DNA from: Sipunculus nudus
Lineage: Eukaryota > Annelida > Sipuncula > Golfingiida > Sipunculidae
DNA length: 64,000 nt
Direction of reading: 5' to 3'
Assembly: GCA_026874595.1 (NCBI GenBank)
Contig: CM049322.1
Location: forward strand, 40,294,840-40,358,839
In this document: positions 24,995-38,500 of the stretch, in pieces
Layout: each line of letters begins with the position of its first letter
Position numbering within the stretch: the first letter of the stretch is position 1
The notes under the pieces: model-generated
What the model was told of the DNA's origin: nothing
The model's database searches: none
The model's input: only the letters and a program-made list of their open reading frames with translations
Translations under genes and position numbers: made by a program

Positions 24995-27900
24995 TATATT
25001 AAATTGTTGGTCAGGTAACCGCTTCCATTTTAATGCTCTCATAACTAATTATTAATCTAAGTATGCACATTTGCAGTTCCATTTCGGTTTGGGACTACGT
25101 GACAGGGCGGTAGCACTCACTTCCTACCGTATTATATTTTATATCTCGGTGTCACCGAAGTCCGGTGTCTACCGCACCTGCGGGTCCTGGGTGTGTAATC
25201 ATCCCCATTGCTGGGTCATAACACAGATGAACCCTCAAAAGACGCAATCGTTTGTGGGTGATACAATGCTGTGGCGCACAGTCTTCCCATTAAGCCTGCA
25301 GAGCGCTCACCCTTGATGGGAGATGTCCGTGAAAATCTCACCGCCTCGGATGAGATTTGAACTCACGACCTCCCAGCTTTTGGTCCTGTGCTCTACCCCA
25401 GAGCCACAGAAGCTGGTCATCCAAATAAAATCTTCCCGTGTTCTACACAGTATTACGATTCACCATCACGGATCACAGTTGAGCACTAAAGCAAAAACGG
25501 CTAAAACAAAGAAATTGCCAATTATCACAATGCAATAGAATCAATCGGATTATACATATATTGTTGTTCCAAAATTGGTTCAATTGCCAAGTAATCAGCC
25601 AATGGAAACATGTGCCAGAGGAGATATAATTAGAAAGAGTCTTAAAACGCAACTGGTATTGTGATACATGGCTGCCCTGGTACTAAGACTGCCTTAACAC
25701 TTAGAATAATGCTATATATATCGACTTTCTGTCTCAGAATTCAGCCATATGCTGATTGCGTCGTTATTTCCTATTAATTTTCTGTTCGTATGACTAAGTT
25801 GCATATATAATTATATGAATACATTCTTTCCATCCGGTATACAAGCAGCAAACAAAGCTACCAAACGAACAACAGAAGGCCATGAGTCCAACATTTTTTT
25901 CACTTCTAAGAATTCACACAAAGGGAAAATCTTTTGAATCAGTTCCTTAGATAGCTGGTGGACAAACCAACCAAAATGAAAGCGATGCCAAATCGAGTGA
26001 AAACACCACCGTTGCTCCCTTTGCTCAAGGTGAATACCTTGAACTATGGCATTGATTGGAACCTCTGACATTGAGTAAGTTCAAGTAAGTGCAAAGTATG
26101 CTTATCTTTAGTTTCGTATAAACAAAACTAACGTCACAATTCATCCTATTTTCAAACAAATGCGTTTACTTTTCAAATGTTCACATTCACCATAACCATA
26201 GAAAACCACTACATTTATAAACATCCATATGAAACAAAAATATCATTTCATTGCTGCACTATATGTAAAGACGGAAGTGACGATTTACGTTACATGTCGT
26301 AAATCAGGCAGTCATAAATGATAATATGTTTGACTTAATTAAAATACATTCGCCTGAATAAAACTAATTTTCGCGAGGTGATTGGATTGTTGTGAACAGG
26401 AGCTGATTTGGTTACAAACAAAATGGCGTTTCCGTTTTGGCGAAATCCATGTCAACATTTTAGTGATTGTTAGATATACGGGTACAGGGCTTTCAGGAAC
26501 GCGGGGGTAAGCGCCCCTGATGCTCGAAATGTCTTACGAACGCTCGGTTCTGATGGCCCAAGCGTCTGATTGGACGCACGAAATTCTGGCTTTAAGACCT
26601 TGTAACAGACAGTGACCATTACCGGCTGTCTCAAATGAACCTGTCGTGGTGTAAACACTGAGCTAATAACTGAGGCTTTCATTTCGCTGTAAGCTTATAT
26701 TCATATAAGAACATAAATACATACATTACGAAAAAGGTTTAATTTTTATATACCTTTCAAAAATGGACACATATCTCCCCCCCCCCCTTTGAAGCTCTTT
26801 ACTCAGATTGAACTCCTCATAATTTTGGCCTGAGTGTACCGGACTGTTCAAATTTTTTTCCTATTGAAAGCCACGTGCGTCTATTTCAGGATGAAAAAAA
26901 TTAAAATATTTTAAGACCTTCAAAACAGACTGTTGATCTGGATTTCCTTGTTAAGCTTGTTTTGGTTTTGTGTTATTAAGGCAGATTATTCCTGAAAGGA
27001 CTCTTTTTTCTATCCGTTTGCATTCACTGACTTATTATACTTTTGCCTTATTCAGGGCCAGATACACAGATGTATGTCGCAGGAACATGGATTTTCAGTG
27101 AGGGCCGAATATAACATCTCGTCCCTGAGCAGAACCAATAACCGTTCTCGGTTTAACCTGCTCTGAACTGGTTCAACAAATCAATTGAACAGGTACGCAA
27201 AAATGCCTTTGGTCATAACCAAACTTACAACCAAACTTTGGTCAGAACGCAAAACACGCCCATATTCAAAGTCAAGATGTTTGCTTTATTTATTGACTGA
27301 CCAAATTAAGTATTTCAGGGAGAATTCACGGAGCTGGTGTGCGAATCACAAAACTCGCCTGAAAGCATTATAATAATAATTCTTATTCCATTTTCATTTT
27401 CTTTTATTTTATCCTTAACCTGTTAATAGCTAAATGCCATCAATAATCTTATCAGTCGGTTAATGGAATTTAACACCTATTATTCTACATCTGAAGCCTC
27501 CGAGACACCTCCGGGTAGTTCGGGAAATGGTGCTTTTGCAGCAAAAAAAATGGCCATATGAGTAAACGGGAAATACGGGTGTGACGGAATTTTATAGCCT
27601 AAATCCAGATATAATATATTGAGAATACGTTAGAATTTCAAATATATGGATCTAAGCAATTTTATATACTCTAACGGTTCCTTAAATGATACGTAAAAAG
27701 GGCACATTAATCCTATAATATAAGGGATGGGTAAATGATTTATTAAGAGGGTAAAATAAATTATATATTTTACGGGAAGAGTAAATGATACATAATAAGG
27801 GTACGGTAAAAATGTATGATAATAGTACAGTAAATGATACATTACAAGGGTACGGTTAAAGATAAAATTTTAGAATGCAGTAAATAAAAAAACAGGCGAC

Positions 27901-30900
27901 AAGAGGTTAATACCACTGTCGTCCGCATGGCTAATTCCTCACGCATTTCTTCCAATGCATGATAAACCAATAAGGTTTAAATCATGATTAAATATATGAA
28001 CTGAACCATTCATGATTTAAATTTCTAAACGAAAAGTATAAAAGATAAATGTGGAGGCAGTCAGTTAATAAGTGGTTGGAGAGCATTGTTTAATACCTGG
28101 TATATATCATAATAAATGTATCCTATTTATGGAGCACACTTTGCGTGGTGCATGCATATTATTAATTGCCAACCTAAACGCACAATTTCGACCAAAATAA
28201 CGAGAAAGGTAATAAATAAAACATGTGAAACTTGTTGAAAAAAAAGACCATTTTTGCCAAACAGCTGCCGATATGTCTTTTGCCACCGGAAAGGCTAATC
28301 TCCTGAAGAGCAAAAATGTCCCAAATATAACTAACAAAAGCCAAGCTGAACATTCTAAACGTCAGAAACGTAACGAACTGTAAAGAGACCCTGTAATAAC
28401 ATCGGCGCCCCGAACCGCTCAGAGACGAACTCCAATTATACAAGCCTTCAGCGGGGTGCCGCTTTAGATAGTTTACGGCGCGAGGTTACACCTCCTATCT
28501 GCTGTGGTTATCATGTATTCGTAATGGAAATCTGTCTTCTCCGGAGATGCAGAAATTACATGCGTCCCCGTGTTGAATGTATACTGTTAGGCTTTGGATG
28601 ATTGATAGCACCTCCGTGGAATAAATTGGTTGAAGTTTCCAATTCTTTTAAGCTTGGGTTTGAAATACAGATTACTCAATTTATCCGTTAAAAATTTCCT
28701 CCAAGGCCATTCCTCGAACTCGCATGTCTTCCCTGTGATATGTTTTTTTCTGGGTTTTTTTATTTTTGATGTTTTTTTATTTTTGTTTGAACTTCTTTGA
28801 AGTTATCAACATATTTTGATGAAATTTTAATGATAGCTCGCCAATGATGCAAGGAAAAGTAGATTTTATTTTGGATTAATTTTAAAAAAATTTAAATCCG
28901 AACCAGGGTTTTTATTTAAGAAAAAAATGCTACATTTTTGACAATGCCGTATGGGGTAATGAGCTACCTCGCCGGAGGTCTGCGCTCTCTGAGTGCATTT
29001 CTATTTTTTTGTGTTGTTTTTTTTTTCTTTTTTTTTATTAGGGGGAGGGGGTTGTGAGGGGGTTGCCAAGATCGTTTCTATATATAAAGGCTCGGGTAAG
29101 AAGAGTGACCCAAAGAATTATTGACCAATATCTATCATTGGTCATATACCTAAGATATTGGAATCATTCGTCAAGCATAACTTAATTTCCTTTTTCTGTA
29201 AAAACAAAGTATTCTCGGATAAACAATTTGCTTATCTCTCAAATAGATCTGCGCCTCTCGCATGCACACAGTAATAGATGAATGTTTAACTAACATGAAC
29301 AATAATAAAATTACTGCAGCTTGCTTCATGGACATAAGAAAAGGATTTGACAGCCTAAATCATTCAATTTTATAAAGCTAACTAAATCAATATGGCGTCA
29401 TCGATACTGAACTTATTTGGTTTAAAAATTTTTTTGTCTAACAGAAGACAATTAGTATGTGTGAATGGAGAACTCTCTAAAGAGTGCGTTTTGAATAACG
29501 GGACCCCTCAAGGCACAATTCTAGGTCCGGTTTTATCCTTGTGTATAGTAATGACTTGCCTAAATATTTAAAAGAGAAATGCATGATAAATGCGGATGAC
29601 ATCTCAATATATACTTCCTCAGATTCACCCACTGAGGCGACTACTTGCCTTCAGAAACTTATTGACATCGCTCTTGAGTGGTTACATAATCACCGACTTT
29701 GTATAAACCCTGTAAAATCCACGGTGATTTTATTCGGCCAAAATCAGAAAAAAAACGATCTCCCGATTTAGAGATCATTATAAATGATATCACATTACAT
29801 CCTATCCAGAGTACGAAATTATTAGGTATAATCATTGACACTAATCTGACTTGGAGAGAGCATATTCAGCTTCTATGCGAAAATTAAAATCTAAATTAGG
29901 AATACTCTTTCGCCTCGGTAAGATACTGTCGACTACCAGCCTGAATTAAGTATATTTTGTCCTTTTTCAAAGTCACATAAATTACTGCATATCTGTTTGG
30001 GGCAATTGTTTTAAATCTTATTTAAATAGAGACCAAAAGCTTCAGAACAAAGCCGCACGCGTCGTTACAAAAATTTTTTTTACAATAACACTTCGTCTGC
30101 GTCATTAATTAAACAACTAGGTTGGATGACTGTGGAAGAAAGGTATCGGTATTTTTTGTGATCAATTGTATATAAATGTTTGTCTGAGGACGTACCTGAA
30201 TATTTTAAAACTGTTCTTAGGTTACAACGGATGCCATATGAAACACGGTCTTCTGACAGCCATAATTTGATTTTACCCAGGCCCAGGCGTGAACGTTTTA
30301 AATCTAGTTTTAGCTAAGCAGGTCCATATCTATGGAATCAGCTGCCTTTATCCTAAAAGTATGCCCCAGATCACGTTTTTTTTTAAGCGTTTATATAGAT
30401 GTTTGATGCGACGATAGCACAATTTTATATTATTCTAACTTGTATATTACCATAAATCTACCTTTCATCAATTTCATGAGATTGATATGTATTTCATTTT
30501 ATTTTGTTTTCAATATTTTCTATGTAACGACTTTGTTCCTTTACTGCATAACATCTTTTAATCGTTCGCGCTATATATTGAACTATGTTTTTAATATATA
30601 TAGCACTATGTCATGATAAATCTGTATCTGTATAATGTATATTTTATTCATTTTATATGTTCTAACTTTATCTAGGACCCTGTTGAAAACCAGCAAATGA
30701 GCTGAATATAGGCTATCCTGGTAAAAGATGTTTGAAATAAAACCATCTCAATTTTTAAATGCTATCTTAGAACATATTTGAATGGTATCCTTTCTAATCT
30801 AAGCTAAGCAAAATTCCATTTCGGTTCAGGACTGTGTGACAAGGCTGGCACACTCGCTTCCTCTCCTTATATATCTTTATATTTTATATCCGAAAAAAAC

Positions 30901-33900
30901 TGCCAAAAGATGTATTTGTCAGTGAGCGTGACATTGCAGTGGAGCACAAACATTCTCACTAAGCATGTAGAGCGCTCACGACGCGGTGCTGAGATTTGAT
31001 CTCCCGTCTTTGAGCACTGTGCTCTATCCTGATACCAAGAAGGCCTGCCCCAGTCTTTGACAGTTCTCTGATTTTGCGTCGTTCCTTTTGGCCCTATGAC
31101 AGGACTCAACATGGTATATGTTGTTTGCGATTTATCCTTAATTGACATCAGCTTAGCACCGGAGCTTTACTGCTTTTTTTTCAAGAATCATTTTTTAACA
31201 TCATTAAGACAGGATCGAAAATATCTAATTTATACACGTCATGAAAATGTCTATTTTGTGTGGGAGGGGACGAGAGGCATTGTATCGGGATAACATCGGG
31301 TTATATCTGGATATATTAGTATACAAGTAAGGTAATACTTAACATCGGACAGTAGTACACCGGGTTAGGACGATGTTATCCCGATGTTTACCTGGCCCTT
31401 CCATGACACTTGACCTTTGAAAAGGGGAGGATTCAACACTTTGACACAGGTATACAAGGGTGTGATTAGATTTTATACATATCCCTCGGATGCAAAAGTA
31501 AAAGGGGGAAAAAACGGCAGAAGATGCGACTTTCGGTGCTGCTTATCGATATTAAGCGTATATTTTATTATATCTCAGAGTTTATGGTCCGAAAAGAGCC
31601 CCCCCCCCCCCCCCCGCGGCTTTCTAATTCTGTCGCTCGATAATTTCAACATTATCTCGTGTTGCATTATCCCGATGATGCAGAGCTCAGGTATTGGCCA
31701 TTTTATGTAAATTAGGTAGCGTTGGATGAGTCATCGGAAGAAGTCGGAATATCACATGGAGACACATACAACTAGTATGTTAAACTAAGCTCCATTCATG
31801 GGTATTAGGGCCAGAGTCAATTTCTCAAAGCAACTGACCACGTGGTCCGTAACATTATACAAGATTCAACTCGGGGGAAATTTGATAAGGGGTTTTCCCG
31901 AAGGTTTTATTAGGTTGTCGAAGGACACATACATCGAATTCTTATGTAATTTATATTTTTAAATTTATAAGTTTCATATATTTTTAGATATTTTCTTTTA
32001 ATATTCTTTAAAAGAACCGAATATGTGGCCTTGCCGCAGTTAGTCCCGCTGTACGAAGTGATCTTGTAGTTATCCATGTATTAAAAAATTCAATTTTACG
32101 CACTTTACCCCTGACATATATCCATCGGTCCGGTGTTGTGGAGCGGCTTTAGGTAATCCCATCGTCTGGGCCATTACGCAGGTATGTATGACTCCCAATG
32201 GGCTAATGATGATGCACATCGCCAAGCGGAATAAAACATTATAAAACATGGCTTTGTGTAGATAGAACCGCTCCGCTGGAGTCGACCTTATTATCTTTGG
32301 CCTTAAAGTTAATGGGAGGCTCGGTCTCAAAACACGCGCTGGTCCACGGTATGTTTACTGAACTAACTCTATTCATCATTTTGATGGGACGTGAACCCTG
32401 ATTTTTGTTTTGACTGCTAAAATGATGATAGTTTTTTGGATTAGCTGGGTGCTGTTTTGTTTGGGACCACCGCTAGCCGTTAGTATTTGCTTTAGAGAGC
32501 AGTGACGTCATCGTATGCAATAACAGGTTCAAGGACAACCATTCAACTAAAGAAATTTCAGCCTTTGTTTGGTGGTGCGGGGGGGGGGGGTCGATAGTTA
32601 CTTAGTTTTCTATGATATTTTAATGTTATCTTTCATGACAATATTTCGTCAAAATATGAAACATTAGCATGGGCCCATAAGTATAAATGTATAAATAATC
32701 CGAAAGATATAAACACGCAGCTAATAGTGTGTAAGTTATGTTCATGGTATAACAACGAGTAGCTGCTTGACAACGAAAGCTCAAAACGTATACATGGTTA
32801 AACCTTACTGATCACCCTATATATGACGTCATATCGACTGGTTGTTGCTAAATGTTACTAAACGGGTGACTGTTTATCAAACGAGAATATACACACTAGA
32901 GCCCGGCGCGGGTCAGATTTTTCAGCCCGCATCCGCCCCGCATAAAAAAAACCCTCAAGCCGCAACCGCCCCGCCCCGCAGGTGTGAAGATCCGCCCCGC
33001 CCCGCAACTAAAGTAGAAATCTTGGCCCGCACCCGCCCCGCACATCCTGCATTCAACCCGCATCTGCCCCGCCCCGCCCCGCAGTTGTATCTTACAGTTC
33101 AGCCCATATTCAGCCCACAGCCTGCATTTAGCCCGCACTCACTTGTAAATAAAGATGCAAATGAATCTTTAAAATATTTTTTTTATGTCATAACACAGTG
33201 TTGATAATGAATAATTGTAAAAAGCTGAATGAATACTGTATCATAGCAACTGTGAACAGAATTACTATATTGTACTGGTGGAATATAAATTTTCTGAATT
33301 TTGAGACACATTTAAAAAAATGCAGGGACCATGCACCAGTCAGAATATTGTACAAATGTACCTGTACTTGGCAATAGTGTTGTATATTTAGACTGTTCAG
33401 CACTGTATCCCTATACTTGTAACCAGTCTGATATATTACATAACATGGCTGAATGTAGAGTACCAGGATTATATCTGTGATCTTATATTAGTTATTGCAT
33501 GGGTTGCATCTGGTACTGTCACCATCTGGATAAAGCTTTACATAACTCACAAACAATGAGGTGTGTTATCACCATGGATGAGCCAAAGAGCACTTGTTAG
33601 AGGACTGCTTTGGCATAGCAGAATGAGATAAAGAGCATGGCACCCTTGATATATATTCTTGTGTACACAACCATGACATAGTGCTCACTCCCTCTGCAGT
33701 TCAATAGCTTTCCCCCCTTTAGCTAATTAGCTGATCATCACTGAACAGGATTAACCTCTTTGAAAAATAAAAGGTGCGAACTGTGGTGAGCAAGTGCATG
33801 TACTTTCCTCTAGCTCTGTGAAGTGTTAAGGAATGTGAACTCTCTCTTTCTATCTCACTCATTTATATAGTTTATTGCATCAACATTTTTATCTCTCTCT

Positions 33901-35530
33901 TTCTCATATATATATATATATAGTTCATTAATTGCATCAACATTTTTAGTATATCTCTCTCTCACATATATATATACCATATTATATACACACGGTCTAT
34001 TTACAGATGGAACACTTGAAGAAATACATTGCAAATAACAACTTTTTGGTCCGCAAGAACCCGCAAAATTAGTTATGCAACCAACCCCGCCCCGCACTTC
34101 TCAATCTCTAATCCGCACCCGCCCCCCCCCCCCCCAGCAGTAAAACAATTTGGGAACGCCCCGCCCCGCCCCGCCCCACCCCTGAAAATCGCGGGTTTGG
34201 GCCCACGCAGGTCTCTTATACACACATGCTAAATTGGGTGTTTTAAAGTCTTCCTATAATTTTTGGATTGCAGAGCCTCTATATAACGCTCTTTCGGTTA
34301 TTAGCTCTGTAGGACTCTGAAACAGTCATATTTCGTCTTTTGCCGAACGCCTTAGTATTGGAACACTTTTACGGCAGCCGTTTATCCTAAATAGAAATCT
34401 CAGAGGATAGGGGGCAGCACTAACAATATTTCTTAGTCAAAGGCAACTCATTCATTGATTATAAACTGCTAATTTAATAACGGAACAATAAATCCTCATA
34501 AATAAAGTGAAAATAACGCTGCCTTGAGTGACCGTTCGTTTTATCAATTATGATATGACTGTAAAAAGGAATCATCTTTATGACAGGTTTTCCTATTACA
34601 GTCCTTTTTATATCTCTAATCATTTATAGGGAAAAAATCGAAAATTAAAAATACCTTACATTTATGAAGACAACGATGCCCTTATGATACACAGAATCAT
34701 CTCCTGCCTCCATCAGGAGAGTATGCATTAATTCCTGTCCATGTGTTTGTGTGCGTGTTTATGTGATCTCATGAAATATTCAGGGCATTTTGTGAATGGG
34801 CAATTGAACAAGTGATACGAATTTAGTGTGGTTCCTTCACGTGAACCGGATCCGAGAAGTCATCAAGGTATATTCTCAAATGTATAGTCACTTATGCACG
34901 AGTAACTCTTGAAGTTTGGACTGAATAAGTGAATGGCGGAGGCCTGCATTCATTAGAATGCATATTTCTGGTCTTAACTGTCGTTTGTCCGAACAAATAA
35001 CCTTGTCATCGAGAAATGTGGATAACTGGACCTCATCTCCACTAAATTTTATGTTAGCTAAGGTCATACCAGCCGTCCCACTACCTTGCTGAGTGACGAT
35101 AAAACATACAATGTGATTATTGTTCAATTATTACCTCATGAGACCTGCAGAAAAGTGGATCCATTATCATGTTTTGTTTATCTTCATCCCACATACGGCG
35201 TCCCTTAAATGCCAAGATCCTAACAGGATATAACAGAAAATGTCGTGGCCTGTCATTTGACAAGCTTTGAACTCTTCTTCGATACTGATTGATATTTTAA
35301 CCTGGTTTGACGTATTAATTGACGAGCTCTTGACATTTTGCGACTCATCTTTTTCCATCACAGGCGACGTTCTTTGAAAATAAGAGGGGCGTGTCGCTTA
35401 TCTTTATAAAACCATACAAGAAAACATTAGCACTTTGGACTAAATTATTGCTCTGTACCCCGGGGGATAGAAGAAGTTCTACGATATTATGTCATTGCCT
35501 ATAATAAAACCAATCACCATATTATTTTGA

Positions 35531-35573
<43 letters not shown>

Positions 35574-38500
35574 TATGTTTCTAATAAGACACGAATTTGA
35601 CGATAGTGAATAACTGAATAAGTTATTCTTTTGTTGCAAGAGCTATTTGATGTAAGAACACCATATGAGCAGAATGTCTATATGTCTTATTTTGCATTTG
35701 TATGTCGAATATTTTCAACATTTACATTATCAATTTTCTAGGTTTAACCTTAAATCAGCTGGCACTGACGACATCCGGGTGTGGATGTGGTTCACCCAAA
35801 GTGATTACAACATGTAGGACTGGCTGAATTTTTTAAAAATCATTTAGATATCACTCCCTAGTGAGACTGATTTGTGTAATTTGGGCTTTTTATTAACGAA
35901 GGTTGTGTTTTCTCATCATTTTTCCGTTCGCAAATCGCACGCATTCCATTCCCTCCCGAACTAAAACCAAACCTCAGTTTATTTTGTCAGAAAAGTCTAC
36001 AAATTTCACACGGAGGGTAACTAATATCAGACAACAATATCTTTTGAGGTACAGCATGTTAATCAAGTTGTAATGTTGTTCTAATATTTTTTTTGTGTGT
36101 ATCATTGTATTATTAATTAATTAAAGTAAGATAGACAGACGTCGACTCGAAGTTTATTTTGCCAAAGGCTCTCCATTTCCATATGAAATTTCACCGATTC
36201 TGTGTGTTCAGGAGTTAATCAATTTTACAACTGACTGATTACTTTAATTTCGACGTGAACGGAGGTCTTAATAAAAATCGATTTTTATCTTGGCTTCATA
36301 TCATGGTATGCTTTATCCATCACTGTGGTAAAAGTACTTGAACTACTTCCGGACATATATTTTATACACACAGATAACCAGTAAAATCAAGCCTTTACAA
36401 CCTGCCATTGAGACATTTGGGAAAATCTTTGAAGACATATTATTATAGATTTAAATCAATATGCAGCTTTTGTAAGATATTATATAGAAGTAACCCAACT
36501 AACTATTCAACTGATTTAAAAAAAAAACAGATTGTGTGTGTGGACGTAACCGCCTCATATTTCTTAACATAACTAGTCTTTTAATCTACGTATACTATTT
36601 GCGACGTCCCGGGCATGCTATTATGGCGTATCCTGTCAGGTTTGCAGATGATAACTGTCCGAGAAGTTAGCCTACAGTGGTACACCACTGGTTCTACAAT
36701 GACCAAGACAGATCGTTCAAATTACAAAGCCTGTCTTTCCTCTAGCGACTTTACCATCATAAATGGGGATTGGCACAGATTGGCACAAAAATGCTTAACG
36801 TCCCAGATTTATTTATAGACTCCGAGCTGAGTCCGATATATGACCAAAACTTGTCCGACCTGCGCAAACTCGGGGTCACGAGAGGACGAATCTGCTCTTA
36901 AGGGATTGTTGGAGCCAAAATCTGATCTCCCACAATGCACCGGGGATTCTGAATACACCAGCGGGGTTAGAATAAATGTAGTGAAGAGGACAATGTGGTC
37001 CGTTCAAATGTGCTTGATAATAATTTTTTTCAAGGCATATAAAATAACCATGATGTTTTGTGGTCAGGACTTAACAGAATGTTATATTTTGTAAGAATAA
37101 GCTTGTGAAATGTCGACAGAAGGCGTGTCCTTGAATTGTAACAATTTTGTGATTTTCAAGTTTGACAGTTGAGACTAGTTGTCCCGGCCGTCCCATAGTG
37201 ACCAATCAGAAGACAATTGTTTCGAGTAGAGACGACCTCTGGCGGAAGGGTGTGTCAGATTCTTATACACATCATCCGGTCTACCCGGTCTTGTTCCTAT
37301 CAGGCCAACCACGATCACACCGACTGCTGGCCTTGTTGTTTGCAATTTCATGTTTATAAAATTAAAAAATATACCAGCCAGACAAACAGAAAATAATACA
37401 GCATTTACTGCATTATTTATCCAGACACTGAAACATTATAATTTAATTGAGACATAGCTTATAATACAGTTGAAAGAAATATTTTGATCATATCACTGAA
37501 CTGTTCTGCTTTATATTACTGCATTCGATAAAACGAAAATTCCATCAGCATTGGATTGCTAAATGTAGCTTTAGACCTCTATTTCTTCCAATATAATGCA
37601 TTGAAATCTACACTCCATGTGACTAATGGTGGCCTGGTTTCAGGGCATGAAAGAATGTCTGGTATGCAATGGGATTTCAGGTTACACGGAAAGCATGTCG
37701 TAAAAAGCCCATATAGCCGGCGTGTTCTCCGGGGTATCCAGGCGTGTTATTACATTTCGATCTTTCTCATATATCTTGTTTTATCTCTGCTAGGTAAAGC
37801 GCAGTTTCACTGAGAACCTCGACCAAGACTACAATTTAGCAAATTGGAAAGTAAGGGGAAACAACAGAATTTCGATGTACTTACGAAATCAATGTTCAGG
37901 TCCTTATTTTGGATAAAAGGATTGTATTTGTTATAACTCTGATGATTCTTAGACCCTAACACTGATACCGTATCTTTACTGGTAAGGTCATCCACAAATT
38001 ATTAATTTTCTTTTAGAGTTCTATAATCGAGTGACGAATCGTTTATTCACCTTGATAACTTGACTTCCTGTAATCTTCCATTTGGAGATCTCAGCATATA
38101 CTCCTATGGTCTTGCAAACATTTGAATATTCCAAAAAAAGTATTTTCTCCCAATGTGTTGATCGGTTCTTATAATTCCTCTGACTGCTAGTATTTAACTG
38201 ACACATTTATTTTTTTTTGGTAAAACTCGGCCTGATGTATTGAGTTTCTTATATATCGGAAAAAAACTAATTGCATGAAATGAGTGTCACGGAATTTTGA
38301 ATTACGGAAAAGCCTTTTTATCTCCATTGCTATCTTTAAATTAATATTATACATATGTCAACGGCTGACCATTCATACATACATCGTGTATTTTGCGTGT
38401 TCTTGGCATAGGACTTAAAGCCGGGAGAATGGCCGAGGCAGTGAAATTTTCACTCACCCACTTTAATCTCTTTATGGGAAAGCCATGCCCAACGGCCGTG

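Larger units (their letters stand above)
34976..38409. other. intron 1, no clear feature apart from small repeats
   Basis: AT-rich with the (AT)n run at 35532 and a possible SINE tail at 36540. No receptor-like exon found. Confidence 0.4.

Noticed and set aside
25811-26071. 86-aa minus-strand frame as a possible extra exon or gene
   Set aside because: No receptor or other family resemblance, no supporting splice sites, and it lies in a repeat-rich intron.
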